Assembly (NCBI GenBank): GCA_963724285.1
Contig: CAVRUD010000009.1
Coordinates: forward strand, 248,001-312,000
Origin: CAVRUD01 sp963724285
Lineage (GTDB): Bacteria; Chloroflexota; Chloroflexia; Thermomicrobiales; UBA6265
Length of the DNA: 64,000 nucleotides
Direction: 5' to 3'
A program made the position numbers and the translations under genes. Under the pieces are notes generated by a model that was given only the letters and a program-made list of their open reading frames with translations, did not search any database and was not told the origin of the DNA. Of the stretch, positions 27,470-36,565 are shown piece by piece; within the stretch, counting starts at the first letter, position 1, and each line of letters starts with the position of its first letter.

Positions 27470-28498
27470 TTATGCCGCCAATTCGCCGTGGGCCGCGGGC
27501 GTCGAGCCGTCGCCTGCCCCGATCACCGGCAGGGCGACGCCGGCCAGCGCCGGAATGGCCTGTACCGTGGCAAAGGCATTGTCGGACGGGTCGGCGTCCT
27601 GATATCTGAAGGCGCCGCTCGGGTTCTGGAAGCTGGCCAGCCCGGCAAGGTCGCCGCTGGCCTCGACGTCGACGCCAGTTGCAATCAACGCTTGCACGAC
27701 AAGCGCCGACGAATTGGCGTCGGCGACGACCGGCTCCGCGGCCGAATAGCCGTAGCGACCGGGCGCCTCGGCGGCGGACTTCAGGTACGCGACCGCGGGC
27801 GCGATCATCTCGTTGTCGCCCTCACCGATCGCGACCAGGGCCTGGATGACCATTGCCGTCGTATTGCTGTCGCCCGCGCCGTCGGTTGTCGTGGCGTCGA
27901 ACGCCCACGATCCATCGGCGATCTGAAGGGCCTGGAGCGCATCCACGGCGGCAGTCGGTACGTCCTCGCCCGCGACCGCCATCGCCATCAAGATGATCGC
28001 GTGGTCATAGACGCCCGCGCCATACAGGCCGGTGTCTTCATTGACGAGACTCGTCGCCAGCGTCAGGGGCAGAATGCCGTTCACCTCGGCCGGATTCTCC
28101 CCGGCGGCGGCGGCGGCCAGGGAGAGCAGGGCCGCCTGGGTGGCACCGGTCTGGGCAAAGACCAGCGCCTGCTCGTTCATGTACGCCCAGGCCCGCTCCA
28201 GCGGCTCGGCCACGTCGATACCGGCCGCACCGGCCGCGGCCAGGGCAATGATGTAGTTGGTGGTCACTGTCGGATCGCTGGTGCCCTCGAAACCGGGATA
28301 TCCGCCGTCTTCCGACTGCTGGGGAACCATCCAATCGATCGCGCCCTGGAGGCCGGGACCGGCTGCCGGAGTTGCCGCCGGGGAGGCGTCCTGGGCGGAC
28401 GCCCTGCTCACCGGTGCAATAAAGACCGCCATAAGCGCCGCGATTGCCAGGAGATGTCTCATCCCGACTGCCAAACGAGTCGATACCGAATTCTTCAC
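27470..28498 (-). CDS. Exported alpha/alpha-barrel protein, prenyltransferase/squalene-repeat type (transcobalamin N-domain-like)
   Basis: A 342-residue secreted protein and first gene after the cobalamin riboswitch. The GTG at 28498 has a GGTGGAGG site. The signal peptide is MRHLLAIAALMAVFIAPVSRASA. The mature part is built of repeated helix pairs with signatures such as GAIDWMVPQQSEDGGYPGF, TVTTNYIIALAAAG, ALQIADGSWAF, DSNTTAMVIQALVAIG and NSSALVVQALIATG. These are those of the alpha6/alpha6 toroid shared by squalene cyclases, prenyltransferases and the N-terminal domain of intrinsic factor/transcobalamin. No cyclase DXDD acid motif is seen, which argues against terpene cyclisation. With the DUF4430-like neighbour it would make up both domains of an animal-type cobalamin binder. 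That role is inference. Confidence 0.78.
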   Translation of the reverse strand: MKNSVSTRLAVGMRHLLAIAALMAVFIAPVSRASAQDASPAATPAAGPGLQGAIDWMVPQQSEDGGYPGFEGTSDPTVTTNYIIALAAAGAAGIDVAEPLERAWAYMNEQALVFAQTGATQAALLSLAAAAAGENPAEVNGILPLTLATSLVNEDTGLYGAGVYDHAIILMAMAVAGEDVPTAAVDALQALQIADGSWAFDATTTDGAGDSNTTAMVIQALVAIGEGDNEMIAPAVAYLKSAAEAPGRYGYSAAEPVVADANSSALVVQALIATGVDVEASGDLAGLASFQNPSGAFRYQDADPSDNAFATVQAIPALAGVALPVIGAGDGSTPAAHGELAA

Positions 28499-28749
28499 AT
28501 GCTCCTCCACCGGCGGCCGCGCTGCTGACCAGCCAGCGCGGCGACCGTTCGCGTCCTGCCGTGGGATCGGCGAGACGCACCGATCCCCGCTCACTACTTC
28601 CGCGAAGTCAAAAAATCAGAGCGGAGCCGCACGCACCCACCGGGGTTGGTGGGCCGGGACGAACCGAGGACGGCCGGTCCCGATTGCGGTGGATGACGTC
28701 AGGTATCGGGGCACATGATGGTGTCCTCCCCCTTTCGCGCGAAGGGCGC

Positions 28750-28890
28750 CGGACGCGGTAAGGACGGGTAACCTGGCTCCGCCAGATCGATTAGCTCGAC
28801 CCGGCGATACAGTTGCGGGACAGCGCCGGCTTCGCACCGGCTTCCCCATGGTCCAACGGCGACGCTCAGCGTCACCCCGACCAACCCTAC
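28750..28890 (-). ncRNA. Cobalamin riboswitch
   Basis: On the minus strand the conserved core reads GGGAAGCCGGTG, then GAAGCCGGCGCTGTCCCGC and GCAACTGT, followed after a short variable arm by GAGCCAGGTTACCCG. These are the signature blocks of adenosylcobalamin-type riboswitches. The core lies about 250 bases before the start of the barrel-protein gene. The 5' leader between them (28499-28749) contains a CCCACC...GGTGGG stem and a TTTTTT tract near 28611-28616 that could form the expression platform. The rest of the 565-bp gap to the divergent TSUP gene shows no coding frame I can support. Confidence 0.93.
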
Positions 28891-29063
28891 CGCTGACATT
28901 CGGAGACGTACGCCGCTACTGGTCGCACCCGAGCGGCCTTCGGAGTGTTGCACGCGGTTCAGGGGGTGTCAACCGCGCCGCACACCGGCGTTTCGACTGG
29001 TGTTTCGGCCGACTCTGGCCACAATCTCAGGACCGTGCGAAGCTACCGGGGGAGGCAACCGCG

Positions 29064-29909
29064 TTGGATCTGATTCGCTCGATTGAAATCGCCAGTGTCG
29101 CCGCTGGTGCGGCGGTGCTGGGGTCGATGCTGGGGCTTGGTGGCGGCGTTTTCCTGGTGCCGATCCTGACGCTCTTCTTCGATATCGACCAGAAACTCGC
29201 GATCGGAGCCAGCGCGGTCGCGGTGGTCACCAACTCGGTGGTCGGGAGCACCGTCCACCTCAAGGGCCGCTTTACCAACCTCCGCCTGGCGATGTTGCTG
29301 CAAAGCACGACGGCGGTGGGCGCCATCATCGGCGCGGTGATCAGCGTCTATGCCAATCCCGATTTCATCAATGCCGTATTCGGCCTGATGTTGGTCTACG
29401 CGGCCGTCTCGATGCTGCGTAATCGCGGTGCGACGCCAGCCTCGCCCGAACTTGGCAACGACCCGATACACCTCGGCGCGACCTACTTCGATCCGGCCCC
29501 AAAGAAGTCCGTCTCCTATGTTCCCCAGCGAATTAAGCTCGGCCTTGGGGTCAGCGGCCTGGCCGGGACGCTCTCTGGCATGCTGGGCGTCGGTGGCGGG
29601 GTGATTCAGGTCCCGGCGATGAACATCCTGATGCGCGTTCCGGTCAAAGCCGCTGCCGGCACGAGTTCCTTCATGGTCGGCATCACCTCGGTGGCGACGG
29701 CATCCGTCTACTACGCCGACGGCAAGATCGACCCGACCGTCGTCGTGCCCGCCATGATCGGTATCTTTCTGGGAGCGCAGCTTGGCTCCCGCCTGACCCG
29801 CCGCGTGCGCACCCAGAATCTCGTCGTGATCTTCGTCCTGATCCTCCTTTACCTGGGCGTCTCCCTCCTCCTCAAGGCGGTGGGGATCACCCTGCCGGGA
29901 CAGCGATGA
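29064..29909 (+). CDS. TauE/SafE (TSUP) family membrane permease
   Basis: A 281-residue inner-membrane protein with the duplicated TSUP architecture. The paired glycine-rich motifs are GSMLGLGGGVFLVPILTL near the N-terminus and GTLSGMLGVGGGVIQVPAM in the second half. The family exports sulfite, sulfoacetate, taurine-derived or other anions. TTG 29064 is chosen because a strong GGGGGAGG site lies 9 bases before it and it starts just before the first helix; the frame is open upstream without a better start. It overlaps the DUF1634 gene by 4 bp (ATGA), a pairing often seen for TSUP proteins. Confidence 0.88.
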   Translation: MDLIRSIEIASVAAGAAVLGSMLGLGGGVFLVPILTLFFDIDQKLAIGASAVAVVTNSVVGSTVHLKGRFTNLRLAMLLQSTTAVGAIIGAVISVYANPDFINAVFGLMLVYAAVSMLRNRGATPASPELGNDPIHLGATYFDPAPKKSVSYVPQRIKLGLGVSGLAGTLSGMLGVGGGVIQVPAMNILMRVPVKAAAGTSSFMVGITSVATASVYYADGKIDPTVVVPAMIGIFLGAQLGSRLTRRVRTQNLVVIFVLILLYLGVSLLLKAVGITLPGQR

Positions 29910-30280
29910 CCGACCGAACACCGGAACCAGGCGACGAGTCGAATCTGGATCCGCTCTACCACTCGGCGGGGTTGGTCCTGACCTGGGGATTCAGGATCGC
30001 GGCAGCGCTCCTTGCCGCCGGCCTGCTACTGGCGGCAATCCAGGGCGACGACCTCTCCACTGCGGCCAAGCCCATCCCGGATACCATCGAACTCCTCCTC
30101 GATGGCGAGAGCAGCGCCCTGGTGGATCTCGCGATCGTCGCGATGGTCCTGACCCCGGTCGCGGCCGTGATCGCGATCGCGATCGGCTTCTACCGCATTG
30201 CCGATCGGCGCTACACGGCCGCCAGCGTCTTCGTCCTGGCGGTCCTCGGCATCAGCATTGCCGTGTCGATGTTGACGTAG
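29906..30280 (+). CDS. DUF1634 membrane protein
   Basis: A 124-residue protein with three hydrophobic segments (about residues 25-45, 72-95 and 105-122) and the features of DUF1634: LTWGFRIAAALLAAGLLLA, then an acidic loop and LVDLAIVAMVLTPVAAVIA. DUF1634 genes are commonly adjacent to TauE/SafE permeases, as here with a 4-bp overlap, so it is probably an accessory subunit. The substrate is unknown. Confidence 0.82.
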   Translation: MTDRTPEPGDESNLDPLYHSAGLVLTWGFRIAAALLAAGLLLAAIQGDDLSTAAKPIPDTIELLLDGESSALVDLAIVAMVLTPVAAVIAIAIGFYRIADRRYTAASVFVLAVLGISIAVSMLT

Positions 30281-30371
30281 ACCACCGCGCCACCCCACCC
30301 TTGTGCCGGCAGGAGTCTCGCGCGGCCTCCGTCGTTATCGCGCCATTCGCCCGAACAGGAGGCACGATCGC

Positions 30372-31199
30372 ATGAGCCAATCGTCAGCGACGGCGACATC
30401 CGGACGCCTGCACCCGGTCGGGATCGTCGTCGCCATGCAGGCCGAACTGCGCCACCTTATCGAGCACGTCACGGTCGAAACCATTCGCCAGGATGGTCCC
30501 TGGCAAGACTCCTTCGCCAGGGTCAACGGCGTCCCGATCGTGATGGTGCGATCGGGGATGGGCATGGTCAACGCTGCCGCCGGGACCGAACGGCTGATCA
30601 ACGCGCATCAGCCCCGCGCGGTGATCAACTTTGGCTGCACCGGCGCGCACCGCCGCGATATCCTCGCCGGGGACGTTGTTATCGGCACCCAGACGGTCCA
30701 CCACACCAAGCTGTACATCCTGACCGACGGCACCGAGTTCTTCGAAGCGAGGGGCGGCGATATCGGCGGCGAATCGTGGCACCCGACTGTGCTCGACGCC
30801 GATCCCACATTGCTGGAGGCCGCTCGGGCCGCCGCAGAGGGATGGACGCCGGAGCCCTGGCCCGAGGCGTTCTGGCCAGCCAGCGTCCCTCCACGAGAAC
30901 CGCAGGTCCATGAGGGTCCGGTCGCGTCGGCCGATATCTGGACGCAACACATCCCGCGGCTCGACGTGCTCCACGATCGCCACGGCACCCTCTGCGAGGA
31001 CATGGAAGCCGCCGCCATCGCCCAGATCTGCGCCTTCCACCAGGTCCCGTTCCTGACCATCAAAGACCTATCCAACAACGAGTTTCATGCCGGCACCGAT
31101 ATCGCGGGCGGCTTCACCGATTTCCCCACCGAGGAGGTCGGCAAGCGTGCCGCCGCCCTCACCCTGCGCCTGCTGGAGCGGCTGGGAAACGCCAAATAG
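30372..31199 (+). CDS. mtnN: 5'-methylthioadenosine/S-adenosylhomocysteine nucleosidase
   Basis: Cytoplasmic hydrolase cleaving MTA or SAH to adenine and the thioribose sugar, which recycles by-products of methylation and polyamine synthesis. The 275-residue product has the nucleoside-phosphorylase fold: GIVVAMQAELRHL at the start, VINFGCTGAHRRDILAGDVV, the ribose-binding CEDMEAAAIAQIC and the catalytic Asp in TIKDLSNN. ATG 30372 is preceded by a perfect AGGAGG. An insertion of about 50 residues (WTPEPWPEAFWPAS region) makes it longer than the usual 230 residues, so another purine-nucleosidase specificity cannot be excluded. Functionally it links to the cbs and cystathionine genes of this window. 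Confidence 0.82.
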   Translation: MSQSSATATSGRLHPVGIVVAMQAELRHLIEHVTVETIRQDGPWQDSFARVNGVPIVMVRSGMGMVNAAAGTERLINAHQPRAVINFGCTGAHRRDILAGDVVIGTQTVHHTKLYILTDGTEFFEARGGDIGGESWHPTVLDADPTLLEAARAAAEGWTPEPWPEAFWPASVPPREPQVHEGPVASADIWTQHIPRLDVLHDRHGTLCEDMEAAAIAQICAFHQVPFLTIKDLSNNEFHAGTDIAGGFTDFPTEEVGKRAAALTLRLLERLGNAK

Positions 31200-31258
31200 C
31201 GAATCCGACCGTGAAGCAGAACGGATCTCCCCCAGCAGGTTGGGACGATCCGTTGAAG

Positions 31259-31386
31259 CTAATGCGCTCACCGAACACCTTGGCCGCCGTCGCCGCTAGC
31301 CTCGGAGAGGCTGTTATGTTCAGCCCGGGCCGTGAGCCCCGGGCGGCAGGGGACAGCGCGGTCAACCGTTCCGACGAGCGCTCTAG
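31259..31386. repeat. MITE-like dispersed repeat, copy 2
   Basis: Starts CTAATGCGCTCACCGAACACC like copy 1 and ends GAGCGCTCTAG, the inverse of the start of copy 3. It is 128 bp and shares CTCGGAGAGGCTG and AGCCCGGGCC with the others. It occupies most of the gap between mtnN and the convergent histidine kinase gene. Confidence 0.8.
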
Positions 31387-31394
31387 GAAATGAG

Positions 31395-32900
31395 CTACGC
31401 GCCAGGAGCTGGCTCTGGCAGTGGGCTACGCTGGGCGTGGTCTTGCCTCTGCAGACTGGTCGCAGGGTCATCGGGTCGTGCTTCGTCCGGGATGTCGAGG
31501 CGAACGGGCATCCGTACCGTGAACTCCGCCCCCGTGCCGGACCCACTCGTCAGTTCGACGCTGCCGCCGTGGGCCTGGGCAAGCGACGAAACGATCGCCA
31601 GGCCAAGTCCGGTCCCGCCGGTCTTGCGGACCCGGGACGGATCGCCCCGCCAGAAACGCTCGAACACGTGCGCCCGGTCTCCTTCAGGGATGCCGGGGCC
31701 ATCGTCCGCGACGATGAGTTCAGCAAATGCCCCGTCCTGCCGCACCCGCACCTGAACTGGTGTGCCCGGCGGGGTGTGCACGCCCACGTTGGTGAGCAGG
31801 TTATCGATGACCTGGCGCAGGCGAACCCTGTCCCCCGCCATCTCCACCGTTCCGTCAACCTGAAGATCTACCGGGTGGTCCGGCTCGGTGATGCGGAAGT
31901 CCTCGACGGCTTCCCGGGCCAACTCGCCCAGGTTTACCCGCTCGATGTCGAGCGAGAGATGCCGATCCAGCCGGGCGAGAAGCAGGAGGTCATCAACAAG
32001 CCGAGCCATGCGGCCGCCCTCGGCCTCGATGCGGCCCATGGCTTTGGTCAGCGCCGTGTCATCGGTGAGCGCTCCCTGCCGGTAGAGTTCGGCGTATCCC
32101 CGAACGGACGTCAGCGGCGTCCGCAGTTCGTGAGCGGCGTCGGCGACGAACCGGCGCAGCCGCTCTTCGTTGGCCGCCCGCGCCGCCACGCCCTGCTCGA
32201 TCTGGCCAAGCATGTCGTTCAGGGCCTCGCCCAATCGGCCCAACTCGGTCCGAGGATCTCCGTCTGGAACCCGACGGCTCAGATCTCCGCTCGCGATCGC
32301 CGCGGCGGTGTCCACCATCCGGTCCACCGGCCGGAACCCGCGCCGGATCAGCACCCACGACGCGACCGCCGCGATGGCCAGAACACCTGCCCCGCCGAAC
32401 GAGACCGTTCGCACCACCCGCGATACCGCCTGATCGACCTCGTCCAGCGGCGCGGCCACGGCAACGTAGCTGTTATCAGATTTTTGGATAAGCACCCGGT
32501 AATCGAAGGCACCGTCGTCCGCCGGGAGCGTGACGATGTCGCCGACCAATTCGTCGGCCTCTGGGCTGGGGAACGCCGGGAACGCGGGGTCAGGATCGGG
32601 GTTGTCGGCGTAGCCCGTGTTGGTTGAGAAGGTACATTCGCCTTTCTGGTTGTAGACGTACTCCGCAACCGATCGTGGCGACGAATCCTCATACCTGTTG
32701 GACTGCATATTCGAGAATGGCGGGCCAAAGGAATTGGGGGCTTTACGGTGGACGGCGTTGTACGACGCCTCGACCAGGCGATCGTCGACCTGGTCGAGCA
32801 GCGTTGCCCGGGTGGAGCGCACCAGGAAGGTGCCGAACAGGGCAAACGCCACCGCCAGCACCAACGCTACTCCCAATGCCAATCGCGCCCGGATACTCAC
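31395..32900 (-). CDS. Two-component sensor histidine kinase (OmpR-partner type)
   Basis: A 501-residue membrane sensor. Two transmembrane segments (about 5-25 and 168-188) flank an extracytoplasmic domain of about 140 residues. A HAMP linker follows, then the H-box AHELRTPLTSVRGYAE with the phosphorylated His. The ATPase part has DNLLTNVGVHTPPG (N box), DDGPGIP (G1), FERFWRGD (F box) and GGTGLGLAIV (G2). All catalytic motifs are intact. It lies 61 bp downstream of its response regulator on the same strand. The signal is not identifiable. The C-terminal 40 residues are proline/glutamine-rich and not part of the kinase fold. Confidence 0.93.
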   Translation of the reverse strand: MSIRARLALGVALVLAVAFALFGTFLVRSTRATLLDQVDDRLVEASYNAVHRKAPNSFGPPFSNMQSNRYEDSSPRSVAEYVYNQKGECTFSTNTGYADNPDPDPAFPAFPSPEADELVGDIVTLPADDGAFDYRVLIQKSDNSYVAVAAPLDEVDQAVSRVVRTVSFGGAGVLAIAAVASWVLIRRGFRPVDRMVDTAAAIASGDLSRRVPDGDPRTELGRLGEALNDMLGQIEQGVAARAANEERLRRFVADAAHELRTPLTSVRGYAELYRQGALTDDTALTKAMGRIEAEGGRMARLVDDLLLLARLDRHLSLDIERVNLGELAREAVEDFRITEPDHPVDLQVDGTVEMAGDRVRLRQVIDNLLTNVGVHTPPGTPVQVRVRQDGAFAELIVADDGPGIPEGDRAHVFERFWRGDPSRVRKTGGTGLGLAIVSSLAQAHGGSVELTSGSGTGAEFTVRMPVRLDIPDEARPDDPATSLQRQDHAQRSPLPEPAPGA

Positions 32901-32961
32901 CGGTCTTTCCCCTTTGCGCCCGTAGCTCCCAGGCCACTCCCAGAGCGCCGGTCACACGTCG

Positions 32962-33780
32962 TTAGTTATTCGAATGAAGTCCTCTGCCATTGTCGGGCGT
33001 CCGCAGCGAATACCCGAACCCGCGCACGGTCTGGATAATCTGAGCGTCTCTGTCGTCGAGTTTCCGGCGCAGGTAACTGATGTACGTCTCCACCGTCGCC
33101 GGGTCGCCGCCAAACTCGTAGTCCCAGACGTGGTCGACGATCTGCGGTTTGGAGACCACCCGGTCCCGATTCAGCAAAAGGTAGCGCAGTAGCCGAAACT
33201 CCGTTGGCGAGAGTTGCACCTCATTCCCGCTGCGCCACACCCGGTAGGTCTCCTGATCGAGCATGATCTCGCCGCTCACCAGGCGCGTCGATTCGACTTC
33301 GGGTCCACGGCTGCGGCGCAAGACCGCCTCAATACGCAAAATCAGCTCTTCCAGGCTAAACGGCTTCGTGACGTAGTCGTCGCCGCCACGCGTGAACCCT
33401 GCCCGGAGATCGGCAGGGTCGTCGCGGGCGGTCATGAACACGACCGGAATATCGTAGCGATCGGCGCGCAGCCGCCGGCAAACTTCGAAGCCATCCACAT
33501 CCGGAAGATTGACATCCAGGACCATCAGGTCGGGCCGGAGGCTCCGCGCCATCGCGAGCGCGTCCTTACCGGTCGCGGTGGTTTCAACCGTAAACCCGGT
33601 GAACCGCAAGGCGGTGGCGACCAGATCACGAATCGGTTCCTCGTCCTCGACGATCAAGATCGTTTCATCTCGCTGCGTCCGCCCAGCCATCGTAGGGTCC
33701 ACTTTCTCAACAGCGGCGGTCCTCGTGCGGCCGCCGCTGGTTTGGGTCGTCGTTCTAACGGTCATTATGGTCTCGTTCAC
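32962..33780 (-). CDS. OmpR/PhoB-family response regulator
   Basis: Transcription factor partner of the kinase at 31395. The receiver domain has the acidic pair in ILIVEDEEPIRD, the phosphoacceptor Asp in LMVLDVNLPDVDGFEV and the conserved Lys in DDYVTKPFSLEEL. The winged-helix DNA-binding domain has LSPTEFRLLRYLLLN, VETYISYLRRKL and TVRGFGYSLR. GTG 33780 has an AAGGGGAG site at good spacing. ATG 33690 (MAGRTQRDE) would remove a 30-residue unconserved extension and is an alternative. The target genes are unknown; the YceI operon next door on the same strand is a candidate. Confidence 0.92.
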   Translation of the reverse strand: MNETIMTVRTTTQTSGGRTRTAAVEKVDPTMAGRTQRDETILIVEDEEPIRDLVATALRFTGFTVETTATGKDALAMARSLRPDLMVLDVNLPDVDGFEVCRRLRADRYDIPVVFMTARDDPADLRAGFTRGGDDYVTKPFSLEELILRIEAVLRRSRGPEVESTRLVSGEIMLDQETYRVWRSGNEVQLSPTEFRLLRYLLLNRDRVVSKPQIVDHVWDYEFGGDPATVETYISYLRRKLDDRDAQIIQTVRGFGYSLRTPDNGRGLHSNN

Positions 33781-33879
33781 ACCGCTCCCCTTCTCCCGGA
33801 GCATCCAGGAGAAGGGGTGGCGATAGCGGGATCCGACATCGTCGTTGAAACGCCGGGTCCGTATTGTCCGTAAGTGAGG

Positions 33880-34609
33880 TTACTCCTCCCCGACGTGCGC
33901 GGTGATCGTCAGATCCAGCTTGACCGTCTCGTCGAGGCTGAGGACAAAGCCAACCGACGGCTTCTCGATTTCGAAATCACCCATCTCGACTTCGACGGTG
34001 GCGGTGCCGGCCAGCACATCGTCGGTCAGCGTCGCGGTGGATGCCCAGGTGACTTCCCGGGTGACGCCGTGGACGGTCAGGTTGCCGACCATATCAAAGG
34101 TCACGGTGTCGCCATCAGCCAGCGAGCCGGTCCAGTTTTCCACCCCGGTCAGGACGAAGGTCGCCAGCGGGTAGGTATCCGATTCCAGCGAGTTCGTGCG
34201 CAGATAATTGTCGCGCCGTGTCTCGTCCGTCTGGAGCGTGCGCAGGTCGATATCGATCCTGGAACCTGCCAGCGGGTTGCCGGAGGCGTCGATCACGATC
34301 TCACCGACGATCGCGTTCGTGGTACCGACCGCGGTGACATCGCCTTGACCGGCAAGTTCCTCTTCGACGCTGTAGGACGCCTGGGACTCTTCGCCGGCAA
34401 CGACAAAGGTAACGGCGCCCTCGGGAATCTCATCGATGACCGCAACGCCAACGTCACCGGTCGGCGCCTCGATCGTGCGCTTCTTCGTCCTGTGCACGCG
34501 CCGTCCCGCCACGCCCCATGCCGAAGACCATGGTGATCGCAACGACCGCCCCGACCAGCCCCATCAGCCAGGCAAGTCCCGCGCGCTTCTGGTTCAGTGC
34601 CAACCGCAT
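33880..34609 (-). pseudogene. YceI-family exported protein, one frameshift
   Basis: YceI-like lipocalin-fold protein that binds polyisoprenoid or other hydrophobic ligands outside the cytoplasm. ATG 34609 encodes a membrane/signal segment (LAWLMGLVGAVVAITMVF). A shift near 34500 joins it to RTIEAPTGDVGVAVIDEIPE. The body has IVGEIVIDASG, the conserved RRDNYLRTNSLESDTYPLATF and GNLTVHGVTREVTW, all classic YceI motifs. Repaired length is about 242 residues. The gene lies 78 bp downstream of a small membrane-protein gene and close to the two-component genes. Confidence 0.84.
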
Positions 34610-34687
34610 CCTGAAACTCCTTGTCCAGTTCTACGACGACCGGCCAGCCACCGGCACGCTGTTCATCCGGGGATTGCTCCCACTGAT

Positions 34688-34897
34688 CTACGGGGTCGGC
34701 GTCTCCGTCGGCAACGGTTGTCCACTGCTGTCCAACCCTCCGAAAGGCACGACCGGGATAGCCGTCGGATCCTCCTGCCATGGCAGCTCACCGGCCTCAC
34801 TGGCCACGTAGAAGGCGAACCCTCCGATGAGCAACAGGGGCACGAGGACCACCACGGCCACCAACGTTCGCAGCCGATTACGGCGCGATTGCTGCAT
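34688..34897 (-). CDS. Small membrane-anchored protein upstream of YceI
   Basis: A 69-residue product from ATG 34897 (GGAGA site): basic N-terminus, one transmembrane helix (LVAVVVLVPLLLIGGFAFYV) and an extracytoplasmic Pro/Thr-rich tail ending PTETPTP. Its position before the YceI gene suggests an operon. No family is recognised. The 295 bp upstream of it contain no supportable gene. Confidence 0.55.
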   Translation of the reverse strand: MQQSRRNRLRTLVAVVVLVPLLLIGGFAFYVASEAGELPWQEDPTAIPVVPFGGLDSSGQPLPTETPTP

Positions 34898-35192
34898 GTT
34901 CAACCATCTCCTCTGGAGCTCACTTGACCCGACCCGGACCGGTCGATCCCCAGCCCAGCCCGCCGGGGTTTCGTCCGCTCCGAAGGCGATCTCTTCGCCT
35001 CGAACATGACGATAGCGGCTCAACCTGAACCTGCACTCGGGAATACCTTGGAGTTTCCTGGGAATGTCTTGGGCGCTTGTTCCAAGCCCGTGGGTACGCT
35101 TGTGCGACCCGCCCAATAGGCTGGAAACGAGCCGGACCGGCTACACGAGCCAGTCCGATCACTGGTCACGGCGAGTTGTCAGTGAACCGTTT

Positions 35193-35800
35193 CTATCGTC
35201 GCAGCCAGGCCCGCGGACCATGCCACAACGCCGCGAGCGTCCCAACGGCGGCCTTGGCGACAATGTCGCCCCAGACGATCTCCACGATCATCCCCACCGC
35301 GAAGACCCCGGCGAACGCGGTCACGGTAAAGATGATCGAGTCGAGCGGAATGCTGACGGCGTTCGATCCCGCCACACGCCGGTACCAGCCATGACCGCGC
35401 AGACGGTGGTAGACCTCGGTGTCCGCTGCCTCCGCCAGGAGGATCGCCAGGCAGGAAGCGACGATGATCCGCCATGGAACGTCGAGGAAGATCGACTCGA
35501 GCGTGGCGAGAACCGCTGTGATCGCCAGCATCGAGTAGACCTGCGTCCGGCCGGCCCGGTGGACGCGATCTCGCTGGGTGAAGGTCAAGCCGAAGAAGAG
35601 CGTCCCCACTGGAGACTAAGCCCAAAGAACGGCAACGGGATAAACGTTTCCGCCGTGGCATTGGCCACGAGGACCGCCGCAATGTAGATCGCGGCGGCGC
35701 CGAGGGTCGCCAGCGTCCATCCCTGGCCATAGACCTCCTGGCTAACGCCGCGGGAATGCGGAAAAGGCTCGACCCTCGGGGAGCCCAGCCGAGAACTCAT
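35193..35800 (-). pseudogene. VUT-family (queuosine-precursor transporter-like) membrane protein, one frameshift
   Basis: Integral membrane protein of the vitamin-uptake/queuosine-precursor (YhhQ) family. ATG 35800 begins a stretch with LATLGAAAIYIAAVLVANA, and the break near 35608 leads into VGTLFFGLTFTQRDRVHRAG, the conserved RDxxHxxxG block. Further helices and LLAEAADTEVYHRLR and GSNAVSIPLDSIIFTVTAF follow, ending at 35193. Repaired length is about 200 residues, usual for the family. The start is only 4 bp after the rimM stop, so it is the last gene of the rpsP-KH-rimM operon. The cargo (queuosine precursor) is by family inference. Confidence 0.78.
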
Positions 35801-35804
35801 CGCA

Positions 35805-36299
35805 TCACTCGCCGTAGTAGGTCGGGGGCCGGACGATCATCTGTCCCGCTTCCGGATCGATGTGGAGCACCACGCTCTCGTGGTACGGCAGCAAGATTTC
35901 CGCCGAGCCATCGCCCGGCTCGATCACGAAGACGTCGTTCGCGCCCGTCTCGAGCAGATCGGTGACGGCCCCGATCCTGGTTCCCGACTCGTCCACCACT
36001 TCGAGACCGATCAGCTGGTAGAGCCGGAACTCGCCCTCCTCCAGCGGCCGGGCGTCCGACCCGGCGATCCTGGCCGTCTTGCCCTGCAGTGCCCGCGCCG
36101 CCTCCGGGCTGTTGATCCCCTGGAACTTGACCAGGGCGTTGCCGGCGTGGAGGCGGATGCCTTGCACGCGCCGGGCAACCGGCTCATCGTCCAGGTAGAG
36201 GCGCTTGATCGTCGTCAGGTGCTCCGGATCGTCGGTCAACAGCCGCATCTTGGCGTCCCCGCGCACGCCGTGGACGCCGATGAAGACCCCGACCGTCAA
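35805..36299 (-). CDS. rimM: Ribosome maturation factor RimM
   Basis: 16S rRNA processing factor that binds ribosomal protein S19 during 30S assembly. The 164-residue frame from TTG 36299 starts MTVGVFIGVHGVRGDAKMRL, the conserved N-terminal beta-barrel. The PRC-barrel half has EFRLYQLIGLEVVDESGTRIG, LETGANDVFVIE and LLPYHESVVLHID. The frame is open for more than 300 bp upstream without an ATG or GTG, so the true start may be another codon, or an upstream start may be hidden by an indel. It lies in the usual rpsP-KH-rimM order. Confidence 0.9.
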   Translation of the reverse strand: MTVGVFIGVHGVRGDAKMRLLTDDPEHLTTIKRLYLDDEPVARRVQGIRLHAGNALVKFQGINSPEAARALQGKTARIAGSDARPLEEGEFRLYQLIGLEVVDESGTRIGAVTDLLETGANDVFVIEPGDGSAEILLPYHESVVLHIDPEAGQMIVRPPTYYGE

Positions 36300-36539
36300 T
36301 CGAACCTGCTCGACCGGCGTGTTCGGATCAGGGCCATCGGTGGCGATCAGGCGGTGCGGCCCGGATGCGGCCCGCTTTGGTTCCGGACGTTTTCGCGTCG
36401 GCGGCGCGTTTCCGGAAGCGCTGGCCTGCCCCGCGCCGATCGCATCGTCCGGTGTCTCGTCAGGGCCCGGTGCCCAGGGGTGGGCGCAGGTAAATGTCCG
36501 CTCGTCGCCTGAGTTCTCCGCGATGACGGCGCGCCGAAC

Positions 36540-36565
36540 GGGCCGGCGACGTTGGTCGCCGGCCC
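36540..36565 (-). terminator. Strong hairpin between the KH gene and rimM
   Basis: Perfect 11-bp arms (GGGCCGGCGAC, 36540-36550 and 36555-36565) with a four-base loop. No U-run follows on either strand, so it may pause or attenuate transcription or stabilise mRNA rather than terminate it. Confidence 0.4.

Noticed and set aside
27470..28498. Terpene cyclase or squalene-hopene cyclase
   Set aside because: The barrel repeats are present, but the catalytic DXDD acid motif is absent and the protein is exported and riboswitch-controlled.
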